Source: Microbulbifer elongatus (GTDB taxonomy: Bacteria > Pseudomonadota > Gammaproteobacteria > Pseudomonadales > Cellvibrionaceae). Taken from it: a DNA stretch of 64,000 nucleotides. The position numbers were made by a program, and so were the translations under genes. Each line of letters starts with the position of its first letter. The stretch's first letter is position 1. This document shows, in pieces, positions 1 to 9,536 of the stretch. The notes beneath the pieces are model-generated. The model ran no database searches, was not told the DNA's origin, and saw nothing but the letters and a program-made list of their open reading frames with translations. The stretch spans positions 2,031,501 through 2,095,500 of the forward strand of contig NZ_CP088953.1 in assembly GCF_021165935.1 (NCBI RefSeq), given 5' to 3'.

Positions 1-312
1 GCCATTCTCAAGCATCCCCCGATTATGGTATTTGACGAGGCGACCTCCAGTCTCGACAGTCATTCGGAGCAGGGCATTCTGCACGCCCTGCAGGAGATCG
101 CCAGGGAGCAGACCACTCTGGTGATTGCGCACCGCCTGTCTACCGTGGTGGATGCGGATCTGATTCTGGTAATGGATCAGGGGCAGGTGGTGGAGCAGGG
201 GAGCCATCGGGATCTGATCGCGGCAGAGGGGCACTATGCCACACTGTGGCGGATGCAGCAGCAGGAAAGGGCGGCACAGATCGGGGAGGACGCGACGCCG
301 CAGGTTACCTGA
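1..312 (+). CDS. ABC exporter, C-terminal part of the ATP-binding domain (5' truncated)
   Basis: This is the last ~103 residues of an ABC transporter that begins before the window. It shows a Walker B/D-loop segment (IMVFDEATSSLDS) and the H-loop IAHRLST, followed by the usual C-terminal end of a nucleotide-binding domain. The spacing and the 'EATSSLD' form are typical of half-transporter exporters with a fused membrane domain (MsbA/ATM1 type), where ATP hydrolysis drives export across the inner membrane. The tail after the domain is short and polar. The substrate cannot be told because the membrane domain lies outside the window; an ATM1/heavy-metal-type exporter is a guess from the 'ILKHPPIMVFDEATSSLDS' style of the motif. 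Confidence 0.85.
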   Translation, partial: AILKHPPIMVFDEATSSLDSHSEQGILHALQEIAREQTTLVIAHRLSTVVDADLILVMDQGQVVEQGSHRDLIAAEGHYATLWRMQQQERAAQIGEDATPQVT

Positions 313-515
313 TGCCTCTCCTGTGGCACCCGAAAGCATACTTTGGCGCCATATGTTTTTCTCTGCCGGAAAGGTGCCACGTATTTTTCTATCCTTGCCC
401 ATAATTGCAGTCAAATATCCGGCGCCCGCCCGGTGAAATGGCGCGCCTGGACATCTTTCGTGGCCACAATTAATGTGGCTCGCGCTATCCAATAAAACAA
501 CAGGCAGGAACCTGA

Positions 516-2258
516 ATGAAATCTGCATTTTTTGCCGCATCGGCTCTGGCGCTGGCCATGGTTGCCGGCTGTTCTTCTGACGAAAAATCCACCGCTACTT
601 CGGAATCCGCAGTACCCGTAGAGAGTACTGCACAACAGGGAGCCGACGCCGGGCAGAAAATGGCTCAACCGGACACCGGTCCCCAGGCTGGTGGTATTGC
701 AAAAGGCGTGGACCCTTCCCGCTTCAACATTTACGCGCCGGTGGAGTTGAATGCAGATCTCTCCGCCCTGTCTGACAACCAGCGTCAGATGATCGGCAAG
801 CTGATCGATGCCAGTAAAATCATGGATCAGCTGTTCTGGTTACAGTCCTACGGTCCGGCCCAGGAGCTGCTGAGTGGCATCGACGATAGCGCCGCACGCA
901 AGTTCGCCGACATCAATTACGGCCCCTGGGATCGACTCAACGACAACAAGCCGTTTATTGAAGGCTACGGTGACAAACCGCTGGGTGCCGAGTTCTACCC
1001 GGAAGACATGACCAAACAGGAATTTGAGAACTGGAAGCAGCCGGGGAAAGAAGGCCTTTACTCACTGGTACGTCGCGACAGTAACGGCAAGCTGATGCTG
1101 GTGCCATACAGCGAGGCCTACAAGACCGAGCTGGAGAAAGCCTCTGCGCTGCTGCGTGAAGCGGCGGAGCTGGCGGAAGATCAGGATTTTTCCGCCTATC
1201 TGAAACTCCGCGCCGACGCGCTGCTGGACGACCAGTTCCGTGACAGCGATATGGCGTGGATGGATATGAAAGACAACCGCATCGACGTGGTGATCGGTCC
1301 CATCGAAAATTACGAAGATCAACTCTTTGCCTACCGCACAGCGTACGAGTCCTATGTGCTGCTGAAAGATATGGCGTGGAGCGAAAAACTGTCCAAGTTC
1401 GCCGCCTTCCTGCCAGAGTTGCAGCGCGGCCTGCCGGTAGACGACAAGTACAAGGCGGAAACCCCGGGAACCGATTCCGATCTGAACGCTTACGACGTGC
1501 TCTACTACGCAGGCCACAGTAATGCCGGCTCCAAGACCATCGCCATCAACCTGCCGAACGACGAAGAAGTCCAGCTGAAAAAAGGTACCCGCCGCCTGCA
1601 GCTGAAGAACGCCATGCGCGCGAAGTTCGACCAGATCCTGGTGCCCATCAGCGGCGTGTTGATCGCGGAAGACCAGCGTAAGCACATCACCTTCGATGCC
1701 TTCTTCGGTAACACCATGTTCCACGAAGTGGCCCACGGCCTGGGCATCAAGAAAACCGTCACCGATGGCGCCAATGTGCGTCAGGCCCTGAAGGAAACCT
1801 CGTCCGCGCTGGAAGAGGGCAAGGCGGATATCCTCGGTCTTTACATGATCACCAAGCTGCACGAAAAAGGGGAGATCGAAGAAGGTGAACTGATGGACAA
1901 CTACGTCACCTTTCTCGCCGGTATTTTCCGCAGCGTCCGCTTCGGTGCCGCCAGTGCCCACGGCAAGGCCAATATGATGCGCTTCAACTTCTTCAAACAG
2001 GAAGGCGCGTTTACCCGCGATGAAGCCACCGGGCAGTACAGTGTCGACTTCGACAAGATGCAGGCGGCGATGACCAAACTGTCAAACCTGATCCTGACCA
2101 TCCAGGGTGACGGCGACTACAAAAAGTCCAAGGACCTGCTCGATAATATGGGCGTGGTCGGTGCCGAGTTGCAGGCGGATCTGGATCGACTGAAAGACGC
2201 CAATATTCCGGTGGATGTCACCTTCATTCAGGGTAAGGAAGTGCTGGGTATCCAGTGA
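516..2258 (+). CDS. Lipoprotein zinc metallopeptidase, M49 (dipeptidyl-peptidase III)-like
   Basis: A 580-residue protein with a lipoprotein signal peptide (hydrophobic stretch ending AMVAGC, so Cys19 would be lipidated), then a low-complexity Ser/Thr/Glu/Gln linker. The catalytic region has HEVAH at residues 403-407 and a downstream EEGKAD starting at 433, which match a gluzincin zinc site (two His plus Glu) of the M49-like hydrolases often annotated as dipeptidyl-peptidase 3 family. It probably trims peptides at the periplasmic face of a membrane. The start ATG follows an AGGAA-type ribosome site. It stands alone between the exporter and the repair genes, with its own terminator. The family call rests on the two zinc motifs; the substrate is unknown. 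Confidence 0.75.
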   Translation: MKSAFFAASALALAMVAGCSSDEKSTATSESAVPVESTAQQGADAGQKMAQPDTGPQAGGIAKGVDPSRFNIYAPVELNADLSALSDNQRQMIGKLIDASKIMDQLFWLQSYGPAQELLSGIDDSAARKFADINYGPWDRLNDNKPFIEGYGDKPLGAEFYPEDMTKQEFENWKQPGKEGLYSLVRRDSNGKLMLVPYSEAYKTELEKASALLREAAELAEDQDFSAYLKLRADALLDDQFRDSDMAWMDMKDNRIDVVIGPIENYEDQLFAYRTAYESYVLLKDMAWSEKLSKFAAFLPELQRGLPVDDKYKAETPGTDSDLNAYDVLYYAGHSNAGSKTIAINLPNDEEVQLKKGTRRLQLKNAMRAKFDQILVPISGVLIAEDQRKHITFDAFFGNTMFHEVAHGLGIKKTVTDGANVRQALKETSSALEEGKADILGLYMITKLHEKGEIEEGELMDNYVTFLAGIFRSVRFGAASAHGKANMMRFNFFKQEGAFTRDEATGQYSVDFDKMQAAMTKLSNLILTIQGDGDYKKSKDLLDNMGVVGAELQADLDRLKDANIPVDVTFIQGKEVLGIQ

Positions 2259-2282
2259 TACGGTTTGCGTAAATCGTGCAAG

Positions 2283-2307
2283 GCGGGCCCCGGTGGCCCG
2301 CTTTTTC
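2283..2307 (+). terminator. Intrinsic terminator after the M49-like peptidase
   Basis: A 7-bp GC stem (GCGGGCC/GGCCCGC) with a 5-nt loop is followed directly by TTTTT, 25 bases after the stop codon. Confidence 0.85.
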
Positions 2308-2427
2308 GTTGTGGGAAGATTGTGGGAAGAGTGTTTGTGGCACCTGCCAGCCAGTTCCGAATCTGACTAGTCTGTGGGCGGTTGGGCCCATACACTGGAG
2401 GGCACATACACCACCAGTGACCCGACC

Positions 2428-3966
2428 GTGCGACCTGATCCAGACCTATGCCACAGTGCGCGCCTCGCCCGCGACAAGCGCTTTGACGGGCGCTTCTATA
2501 CCGCGGTGAAGACCACCGGAATTTTCTGCCGCCCCATCTGCCCGGCGCGCCCGCCGCTGGAAAAGAATGTGGAGTATTTCGCAACCGCCGCAGAAGCGGC
2601 AGCGGCGGGGTATCGTCCCTGTCTGCGCTGCCGGCCCGATGCAGCCCCCGGAAGTCCGGCCTGGGGACTGGTTTCCACCACCGTGCAGCGGGCGCTGAAA
2701 CTGATGCGCGGGGAGAGGGAATCTCTGTCCGTCGAGCAGCTCGCCGCACGTCTTGGTATCACCAGCCGGTATCTGCGCAAACTTTTTTCCGAGCATGTAG
2801 GGCTCAGTCCGCTGCAGGTGTGGCAGACGGAGCGGGCGTTGTTTGCTTTCGGCCTGTTGCGGGATACCAGTCTGCCGGTGGGGGACATCGCCTTTGCCGC
2901 GGGTTTCAATAGCCTGCGACGCTTCAATGGGGTATTCAAGGAGATCTATCAACGTACGCCGAGCGAGGTTCGTCGCGAATCGGCGTCAGCGAAGCCCCGC
3001 GAGCGGGGTGTCAAATCTATCCGGTTCTATCTGAGCTATCGGCCCCCGTTTGACTGGCCGGCGCTGCTTGCGTTCTTTGCTGCGCGTACCCTCCCCGGTG
3101 TGGAGCAGGTGAATATCGCCGATGACCCGGAGCGGGGGGAGTACCAGCGCAGTTTCGAGCTGCTTGGCCAGCGCGGCCTGTTGCGGGTGGCGCACGAGCC
3201 GGAAAAAGGGCGCTTGCGGGTTAGCGTGTACGGCGACGGTTGTGGTGCGGTGCTCTATCCCCTGCGGGAGAATCTGCGCCGCCTGTTTGACCTGGATGCG
3301 GACAGTGATCAAATCCGCGGTCATCTGGAGGCGGACCCGTTACTCAAAGAGGTATTGAAGACGGCGCCCGGGGTACGCCTGCCAGGTGCCTGGGATCCGT
3401 TTGAGTACACGCTGCGTGCGATCCTCGGCCAGCAGATTTCGGTGGCCGCGGCCACCACCATTGCCGGGCGGGTGGCGAGCCGCTACGGCGAGCCATTCAG
3501 CGGGCCCGAGGGAGAGCCGCTGTTGTTGTTCCCTACTGCGGAGCAGCTGCGCGACGCGGACTTCTCCGATATCGGTGTCACCCGCGCACGGGCTAACACC
3601 CTGCAGACGTTTGTTGCGGCCACATTGAATGGCGAAATCGATTTCACTGTGCCGGATCTCGAGACATTCTGCGAGCAGATGACCGCACTCCCCGGCATCG
3701 GCGACTGGACCGCCCATTACACCGCCATGCGCGGCCTCTCCATGCCGGACGCCTTTCCCGCATCGGACCTGGGAATCCTGATCGCCCTGGGTAAAGCCGA
3801 GGGCGGCGAGGAGCGCAAGGCTACGCGGAAACAGGCCCTGGCCCGCGCCGAAGCCTGGCGTCCCTGGCGGGCCTACGCCGCACTGTTGCTGTGGCAGTCC
3901 CTCAAGGCCAAACCTCAAACGAAACCCAAACCTAAACCCAACCCGAATAAGAGGTCTTGCAAGTGA
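2428..3966 (+). CDS. Ada-type sensor/AraC regulator fused to AlkA DNA-3-methyladenine glycosylase II
   Basis: About 512 residues with four parts. First comes an N-Ada metal-binding domain with the two Cys pairs FCRPIC and PCLRC, where the family repairs methylphosphotriesters on one Cys. Next is an AraC-type helix-turn-helix (LAARLGITSRYLRKLF and following), then an AlkA N-terminal domain, then a HhH-GPD glycosylase with LPGIGDWTAHY and the catalytic Asp in PASDLG. It should remove alkylated purines and, on methylation, activate transcription of the response. No start has a good ribosome site. The GTG at 2428 gives the family's usual N-terminus (DPDLC...), while an upstream GTG at 2374 is also open. 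The C-terminus is an odd Lys/Pro-rich tail (KPKPKPNPN). It overlaps the ogt gene. Confidence 0.9.
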   Translation: MRPDPDLCHSARLARDKRFDGRFYTAVKTTGIFCRPICPARPPLEKNVEYFATAAEAAAAGYRPCLRCRPDAAPGSPAWGLVSTTVQRALKLMRGERESLSVEQLAARLGITSRYLRKLFSEHVGLSPLQVWQTERALFAFGLLRDTSLPVGDIAFAAGFNSLRRFNGVFKEIYQRTPSEVRRESASAKPRERGVKSIRFYLSYRPPFDWPALLAFFAARTLPGVEQVNIADDPERGEYQRSFELLGQRGLLRVAHEPEKGRLRVSVYGDGCGAVLYPLRENLRRLFDLDADSDQIRGHLEADPLLKEVLKTAPGVRLPGAWDPFEYTLRAILGQQISVAAATTIAGRVASRYGEPFSGPEGEPLLLFPTAEQLRDADFSDIGVTRARANTLQTFVAATLNGEIDFTVPDLETFCEQMTALPGIGDWTAHYTAMRGLSMPDAFPASDLGILIALGKAEGGEERKATRKQALARAEAWRPWRAYAALLLWQSLKAKPQTKPKPKPNPNKRSCK

Positions 3967-4445
3967 TCTGCTACGAAATCTACCCCAGTACCTTTGGTGA
4001 ACTCGGTATCGCTGCCAGTGAATCCGGGCTGGTGGGTATTGACCTGCAGGCGGGCAAGCGACCGCTGCCGGTGCGGGATGGTTGGCAGCGGGGGGCGAGT
4101 GCATTGACGGACAGGGCCGCCGAGCAGCTGGCCGCTTATTTTGGTGGTGAGATTCAGGCGTTCGATCTGCCACTGGACGCCGGCGGTACTCCGTTTCAGC
4201 AGTCCGTGTGGCGGGCGCTCTGCGCCATCCCCTATGGCGAGACCCGCAGCTACCGGGAACTGGCGGCGGCGATCGGCAATCCCAAAGCCGTGCGCGCGGT
4301 GGCGCGGGCCAACGGAGCCAATCCGCTGTCGATCGTGGTGCCCTGTCACCGGGTGATTGGCGCAGATGGCACGCTGACGGGCTATGCGGGCGGGCTGGAG
4401 ATGAAGGCGCGCCTGCTGGCATTGGAGGGGGCGTTGATTGGCTGA
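3963..4445 (+). CDS. ogt: Methylated-DNA-[protein]-cysteine S-methyltransferase
   Basis: Suicide DNA repair enzyme that moves the O6-methyl group of guanine onto its own Cys. The active-site motif IVVPCHRVIG is intact, preceded by the helix-turn-helix region (SYRELAAAIGNPKAVRAVARANGANP). At ~160 residues it has the normal Ogt length without Ada's regulatory half. The start is decided by context: GTG at 3963 overlaps the TGA of the upstream gene (GTGA) and sits 8 nt after GAGG, whereas TTG at 3957 is only 2 nt from it. Translational coupling to the Ada-AlkA fusion gives a two-gene alkylation-response operon. Confidence 0.93.
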   Translation: MICYEIYPSTFGELGIAASESGLVGIDLQAGKRPLPVRDGWQRGASALTDRAAEQLAAYFGGEIQAFDLPLDAGGTPFQQSVWRALCAIPYGETRSYRELAAAIGNPKAVRAVARANGANPLSIVVPCHRVIGADGTLTGYAGGLEMKARLLALEGALIG

Positions 4446-4561
4446 CCTGTCCGGCTGGTCAGGGTGGTTCTAGGGTGGCAATCGGGGGCCTTGGGCGGGA
4501 TAATGCCGGGCTGAATTTCACCCCTTTTCCGCTTTTACTCACACCATTCCTGGGAGGTTAA

Positions 4562-5083
4562 ATGCTGTACAGGTTGGGCGATAAGCAGCCGACCCTTGAA
4601 GGCGAGGGCCATTACATTGCGCCCGGTGCTCGGGTGATTGGCGATGTGCGGATGCTGCCCCACAGTTCGGTGTGGTTCAACGCGGTGATCCGCGGGGACA
4701 ATGACCGGATTACGATTGGTGAGCGGGCGAATATCCAGGACGGTTCTGTGTTGCATACGGACCCGGGTGTGCCATTGACGGTGGGCACTGGGGTGACGGT
4801 GGGGCACAAGGTGACGTTGCACGGCTGCCAGATTGGTGAGTATTCGCTGGTGGGGATGAATGCGGTGGTGTTAAACGGGGCCAAGATTGGTCGCTGTTGC
4901 ATTATCGGGGCGAATGCGCTGGTGACGGAGAATGCGGAGGTTCCGGATTTTTCGCTGGTGCTGGGGAGCCCGGGTAAGGTGGTGAAGACGCTGGATGAGT
5001 CGACGTTTGAGTTGCTGAAGGCGAGTAGTGAGATTTATGTGGCCAACGGTCGGCGGTTTGCGGAAGAGTTGGTCGAGGTCTGA
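4562..5083 (+). CDS. Gamma-class carbonic anhydrase family protein (YrdA-like)
   Basis: A 173-residue left-handed beta-helix protein made of hexapeptide repeats (for example [21 protein letters not shown]). It has the His residues of the gamma-carbonic anhydrase fold (LHTDPG, VGHKV, LHGC), which in the family bind a metal at subunit interfaces of a trimer. The short form without an acidic loop matches YrdA/PaaY-type proteins, whose carbonic anhydrase activity is often weak or unproven. The start ATG follows GGGAGG. It is followed immediately by the DUF1289 gene, in the same operon. Confidence 0.9.
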   Translation: MLYRLGDKQPTLEGEGHYIAPGARVIGDVRMLPHSSVWFNAVIRGDNDRITIGERANIQDGSVLHTDPGVPLTVGTGVTVGHKVTLHGCQIGEYSLVGMNAVVLNGAKIGRCCIIGANALVTENAEVPDFSLVLGSPGKVVKTLDESTFELLKASSEIYVANGRRFAEELVEV

Positions 5084-5086
5084 TTG

Positions 5087-5329
5087 ATGGCCGAGAGTGA
5101 TTGGAGCAAGGTGAAGGACAAAGAGCCGGAGGCTGCGTTTGCGTTTCCGGTGAAGTCGCCCTGTGTTTCCGTTTGTGCATTGAATCGCGATGATATCTGT
5201 GAAGGGTGTTTTCGTTCCGGGACTGAGATCAGTCAGTGGGGGCGGATGTCTAACGCTCAGAAAAAGCAGGTATTGAGTTTGTGCCATGAGCGGGCGGTGG
5301 AAATGAAGCGGGTATGGTGGTCGGACTGA
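5087..5329 (+). CDS. DUF1289 small cysteine-rich protein
   Basis: An 80-residue protein with the DUF1289 pattern CVSVC-(8)-CEGC followed by ISQW and a C-terminal helix (QKKQVLSLCHERA). The four Cys residues look like a small metal site, but no function is established for the family. The ATG at 5087, just after the upstream stop and ~8 nt past GAGG, is the likely start; a TTG one codon earlier is also open. It is probably co-transcribed with the carbonic anhydrase-like gene, a pairing that is common in Pseudomonas relatives. Confidence 0.85.
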   Translation: MAESDWSKVKDKEPEAAFAFPVKSPCVSVCALNRDDICEGCFRSGTEISQWGRMSNAQKKQVLSLCHERAVEMKRVWWSD

Positions 5330-5350
5330 CCGTTTGTGGTCCGTTTTTTT
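5322..5350 (+). terminator. Probable terminator after the DUF1289 gene
   Basis: A short stem (CGGAC/GTCCG, ~11-nt loop) overlaps the stop codon and is followed by seven T residues. The loop is long, so the call is moderate. Confidence 0.5.
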
Positions 5351-5362
5351 CGGCTCTCTGGC

Positions 5363-5502
5363 GGCGGATCAGCAGGTACGAGTTTTCAGGACTGCTGTGA
5401 ACCCATCCCTGGGCGCTGCGGCGCAAAGTGTCCGGCCGCTTCAACGCGGCGCCTGCGGCCCTGTTTGCGACGCTCCTGAAAACTCGTACCCGCTGCTCCG
5501 CC
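5363..5502 (-). repeat. Nested-hairpin repeat, copy A (reverse orientation)
   Basis: The outer arms 5363-5391 and 5474-5502 are inverted repeats of 29 bp with two mismatches. Read on the minus strand, the inside holds an inner stem (CGCAAA...TTTGCG, with an extra GC-rich hairpin inserted) and then the conserved core CCCAGGGATGGGTTCACAGC. The core closely matches that of copy D at 15299-15394, and copies B and C have the same plan, although all four outer arms differ in sequence. It lies in the non-coding stretch before dnaE. Confidence 0.85.
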
Positions 5503-5600
5503 TTCGCTTCGGCTACAGTACTCCGTCAGAAATTATTGGGAATCAGGCTGTCTCGAACTGCTTGGGCTTACGAAGTAAAAAATTACCAGAATTGCACTAA

Positions 5601-5724
5601 GCACCGAGGGGCGGTAAGCCCTTCCGGGACCTTCGCCGACAGGGATGTCGGCGCAGAGCTACATGGATGTACTCCCGGGGGGCGCCTAGCTCGTGTCCCG
5701 GAAGGGCTTACCGCCCCTCGGTGC
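5601..5724 (+). repeat. Nested-hairpin repeat, copy B
   Basis: The outer arms 5601-5630 and 5695-5724 are a perfect 30-bp inverted repeat. Inside is a second hairpin, CGCCGAC-AGGGAT-GTCGGCG, and then the second module containing ACATGGATGTAC, itself enclosed by GAGCTA/TAGCTC. Together with copy A it fills most of the 450 bases between the DUF1289 gene and dnaE. No gene is seen in that stretch. Confidence 0.88.
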
Positions 5725-5779
5725 GTTCCCGGAACAGAGCTCCATAAAACCTCCGGGCTAAAATTAAATAGAACAGAAT

Positions 5780-8700
5780 ATGACCCAACCCTTCGTACAT
5801 TTAAGAATCCACACCGAATATTCCCTGATCGACGGCCTGGTGCGTATCAAGCCATTGGTTGCCCGTGTTGCCGAGCTGGAGATGCCGGCGGTGGCGATTA
5901 CGGATCAGACGAATTTCTACGGCCAGGTGAAGTTTTATAAAGGCTGTATGGGCGCCGGGGTGAAGCCGATTACCGGGGCCGATTTCTGGTTGAAGGAGGG
6001 TGGGGAAGAGCAGCCTACGCTGTTGACGCTGTATGCCATGAACACCACGGGCTACCGCAATATTACCGAGCTGATTTCCCGCGCCTGGATGGAAGGGCAG
6101 TACCACGGGCATGCATTCGTGGAGCGGGAGTGGATCGAGGAGGCATCGGAAGGTGTGTTGATGCTTTCCGGGGCCAAGTATGGCGATGTGGGCCGGGCGT
6201 TGATTGCCGGGCGGAACGCGCAGGCGGAGTCCCTGGCGCAGGAGTGGGAGCGAATTTTCCCGGGGCGTTACTACCTTGAACTGCAACGTACCGGACGCTC
6301 AGGGGATGAAGAGTATTTGCACGCGGCGGTTGCGCTGGCGGGCAAGCTGAATCTGCCGGTGGTGGCGACCAATGATGTGCGGTTCCTGGAAGACAGCGAA
6401 TTTGAAGCCCATGAGGTGCGGGTGTGTATCCGTGAGGGTCGTGCGCTGGATGATCCCCGCCGGGAGCGTCGCTATTCATCCGAGCAGTATCTGCGCACAC
6501 CGGAAGAGATGCAGGCGCTGTTCAAGGATATTCCGGAAGCTCTGGAGAACACGGTGGAAATTGCACGCCGTTGTTCCGCGCCGATCCAGCTGGGTAAATA
6601 CTTCCTGCCACAGTTCCCGATTCCGGAGGGGATGACGGAGAACGAGTTCTTCGAAAAGATTTCCTTCGACGGTCTCTACGAGCGCCTGGAATTTATCCTC
6701 GACAAGAATGCGCCGGATTACGAAGCGCGTAAGAAAGTTTACGAAGACCGCCTGCGCTTCGAGCTGGATATCGTTATCCAGATGGGGTTCCCCGGTTACT
6801 TCCTGATCGTGATGGACTTTATCCAGTGGGCCAAGGATCACGATATTCCGGTGGGCCCGGGGCGGGGTTCCGGTGCGGGTTCGTTGATTGCCTACTCACA
6901 GAAAATTACCGACCTGGATCCGCTGCAATACGACCTGCTGTTCGAGCGATTCCTGAACCCGGAACGGGTTTCCATGCCCGACTTCGACGTCGACTTCTGT
7001 ATGGAGAAGCGGGATCAGGTCATCAGCTACGTGGCGGATCATTACGGCCGCGACGCGGTGAGCCAGATCATCACCTTCGGTACCATGGCCGCGAAGGCGG
7101 TGGTGCGGGATGTGGCGCGGGTGCAGGGCAAGTCGTACGGGCTTGCGGACAAGCTCTCGAAAATGATTCCGGCGGATCCGGGGATGACTCTCGCCAAGGC
7201 GTTCGAGCAGGAAGAAGTGCTGCGGGAGTTCCTCGAAAACGACGAGGAAGGCCAGGAAATCTGGGAGATGGCGCTGCAGCTGGAAGGTGTGGCGCGGAAC
7301 GTGGGTAAGCACGCCGGTGGTGTGGTGATCGCTCCCACCAAGCTCACCGATTTTGCCCCGCTCTACTGTGACGAGACCGGTGCGGGTCTGGTGACCCAGT
7401 TCGACAAGAACGACGTGGAAGACGCGGGCCTGGTGAAGTTCGACTTCTTGGGGCTGCGGACCCTGACCATCATCGACTGGGCCAAGGCGATGGTGGACGA
7501 GCAGCGCGCACGGGAGGGCAAAGAGCCACTGGTGATCGAGGCGCTGCCCCTGGACGACCCCGAAACCTACGCCATGATCAAGCGCGCTGAGACTACCGCG
7601 GTATTCCAGCTGGAATCCCGGGGTATGAAGGACCTGATCAAGCGCCTGCAGCCGGACAACCTTGAGGATATGATCGCCCTGGTGGCCCTGTTCCGCCCGG
7701 GCCCGCTGCAGTCGGGCATGGTGGACGACTTCATCAACCGGAAACACGGCCGCGCGCAGGTGGCCTACCCGGATGCGAAGTACCAGCACGAGAAACTCAA
7801 GCCGATCCTGGAGCCCACTTACGGGGTAATTGTTTACCAGGAACAGGTGATGCAGATCGCCCAGGAGCTCGCAGGCTATACCCTCGGCGGCGCGGACATG
7901 CTGCGCCGGGCCATGGGTAAGAAAAAGCCCGAAGAGATGGCCAAGCAGCGTGCCACCTTTGAGCAGGGAGCGAAAGAGCAGGGGGTAGACCCGGATCTGG
8001 CGATCAAGATCTTCGACCTGGTGGAAAAATTCGCCGGCTACGGTTTTAACAAATCCCACTCCGCCGCCTACGCCCTGGTGTCTTACCAGACCGCCTGGCT
8101 GAAGGCGCACTACCCGGCGCAGTTTATGGCCGCGACCATGTCTTCGGATATGGACAAGACCGATAAGGTGGTGACCTTTATCGAAGAGTGCCGGGCCATG
8201 AAGCTGGACCTGGTGCCGCCGGATGTAAACCTGGGTACCTATCAATTCTCAGTGGATGTGGATAACCGCATTATCTACGGTCTCGGTGCGATCAAGGGGC
8301 TGGGTGAAGGCCCCATCGACAATATTATTGCTGAGCGTGAACAGAATGGACCCTTTACCGATCTGTTCGATTTCTGTTCCCGTATCGACCCACGCAAGGT
8401 GAACAAGCGCGCGCTGGAGGCACTGGTGCGCTCCGGTGCCCTGGACAGCATCGGCCCGGATACTCACAGCGCGGACGGTCTGGATTATTCCCGCGCGGTG
8501 CTGTTTAACGCGCTGGATGAGGCGGTGAAGTCCGCCGAGCAGCAGAGCAAGAACGACAGCGCCGGTATGATGGATCTGTTTGGCGAGGTAGTACGCTCCG
8601 CATCCGACGGGGATGTGTACGAGGATTTCCGCAGCGCCCGTCCGTGGAGTATTCGCGAGCGCCTTGAAGGGGAGAAGAACACCCTTGGCCTGTATCTCAC

Positions 8701-9298
8701 CGGGCACCCCATCGATGAGTATGAGGATGAGCTGAAACATCTGGTGAAGGCGCGCATCGCGGATCTGAAGCCGGGTCGGGAAAACCAGAAGGTGGCCGGC
8801 CTGTGTGTGGGCATGCGGGTGATGAAGACCAAGCGCGGCGATTCCATGGCGATTGTGACCCTGGATGACCGCAGTGCGCGGATCGAGGCGGCGGTGTTCA
8901 GCGAGGCATTTGGCGAGCACCGGGAAAAGCTGGTCAAGGACGCGCTGTTGGTGCTGGAGGGCTCTATCTCTCACGACGATTACAGTGGCGGTCTGAAGAT
9001 GAGCGTGAACAGTGTGTCCACGCTGGATGACCTGCGCAGGGGCAGTGTGATCGGGGTGACCCTGAAGATCGACAGTGCCCAGGCGTTGCCGAAGATGGGG
9101 CAGCGTTTGAGTGCCTGCCTGCGTCCCTATGTGGGCGGCTCCTGTCCGGTGCTGGTGGAAGTGGAGCGTAGCGACGCTCGCGGCACATTCCGCCTAGCGG
9201 ATGAGTGGAAAGTGGAGCCAAATGACCAGCTGATCCAGTCCCTGCGGGAGGTGATCGGCCGGGAGCGGGTACAGCTCAACTACAATCAACGGCAGTAA
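5780..9298 (+). CDS. dnaE: DNA polymerase III alpha subunit
   Basis: The replicative polymerase catalytic subunit, 1172 residues, close to the 1160 of E. coli. It has an N-terminal PHP domain ([15 protein letters not shown]), the GRGSGAGSL palm motif, and the catalytic PDFDVDFC with Asp401 and Asp403 at the same numbering as E. coli. It continues through the fingers and the helix-hairpin-helix region to a C-terminal OB fold ([26 protein letters not shown]). The start ATG is preceded by a weak ribosome site. accA follows about 240 bases downstream, the usual gammaproteobacterial order. Confidence 0.98.
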   Translation: MTQPFVHLRIHTEYSLIDGLVRIKPLVARVAELEMPAVAITDQTNFYGQVKFYKGCMGAGVKPITGADFWLKEGGEEQPTLLTLYAMNTTGYRNITELISRAWMEGQYHGHAFVEREWIEEASEGVLMLSGAKYGDVGRALIAGRNAQAESLAQEWERIFPGRYYLELQRTGRSGDEEYLHAAVALAGKLNLPVVATNDVRFLEDSEFEAHEVRVCIREGRALDDPRRERRYSSEQYLRTPEEMQALFKDIPEALENTVEIARRCSAPIQLGKYFLPQFPIPEGMTENEFFEKISFDGLYERLEFILDKNAPDYEARKKVYEDRLRFELDIVIQMGFPGYFLIVMDFIQWAKDHDIPVGPGRGSGAGSLIAYSQKITDLDPLQYDLLFERFLNPERVSMPDFDVDFCMEKRDQVISYVADHYGRDAVSQIITFGTMAAKAVVRDVARVQGKSYGLADKLSKMIPADPGMTLAKAFEQEEVLREFLENDEEGQEIWEMALQLEGVARNVGKHAGGVVIAPTKLTDFAPLYCDETGAGLVTQFDKNDVEDAGLVKFDFLGLRTLTIIDWAKAMVDEQRAREGKEPLVIEALPLDDPETYAMIKRAETTAVFQLESRGMKDLIKRLQPDNLEDMIALVALFRPGPLQSGMVDDFINRKHGRAQVAYPDAKYQHEKLKPILEPTYGVIVYQEQVMQIAQELAGYTLGGADMLRRAMGKKKPEEMAKQRATFEQGAKEQGVDPDLAIKIFDLVEKFAGYGFNKSHSAAYALVSYQTAWLKAHYPAQFMAATMSSDMDKTDKVVTFIEECRAMKLDLVPPDVNLGTYQFSVDVDNRIIYGLGAIKGLGEGPIDNIIAEREQNGPFTDLFDFCSRIDPRKVNKRALEALVRSGALDSIGPDTHSADGLDYSRAVLFNALDEAVKSAEQQSKNDSAGMMDLFGEVVRSASDGDVYEDFRSARPWSIRERLEGEKNTLGLYLTGHPIDEYEDELKHLVKARIADLKPGRENQKVAGLCVGMRVMKTKRGDSMAIVTLDDRSARIEAAVFSEAFGEHREKLVKDALLVLEGSISHDDYSGGLKMSVNSVSTLDDLRRGSVIGVTLKIDSAQALPKMGQRLSACLRPYVGGSCPVLVEVERSDARGTFRLADEWKVEPNDQLIQSLREVIGRERVQLNYNQRQ

Positions 9299-9536
9299 TT
9301 TTTAGTGGTTGGCTGTTCGAAAGATTTGGTGGCGGTGAGGTGCCGGGGCGAGTATTCAGGCTATCCGGTACTGTCGAAATTTCGTCAAGTGAACGCATGC
9401 ACTCGACTGAGTGGTCCTATCCCGGTAAGCTAGCCGCCATTTTCAGTAGACGAGGCCTGTTTGCGACCGTTCGGGGTAGTTTGGTCGCATTTTCCAACAT
9501 TTGGCAGGCCCACAGAATTATCAAGGCGCGAATTAA

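Noticed and set aside
6896-8245. A 449-codon minus-strand frame inside dnaE
   Set aside because: Shadow of dnaE; composition is His/Val/Leu-rich, as expected from the antisense of GC-rich coding sequence.
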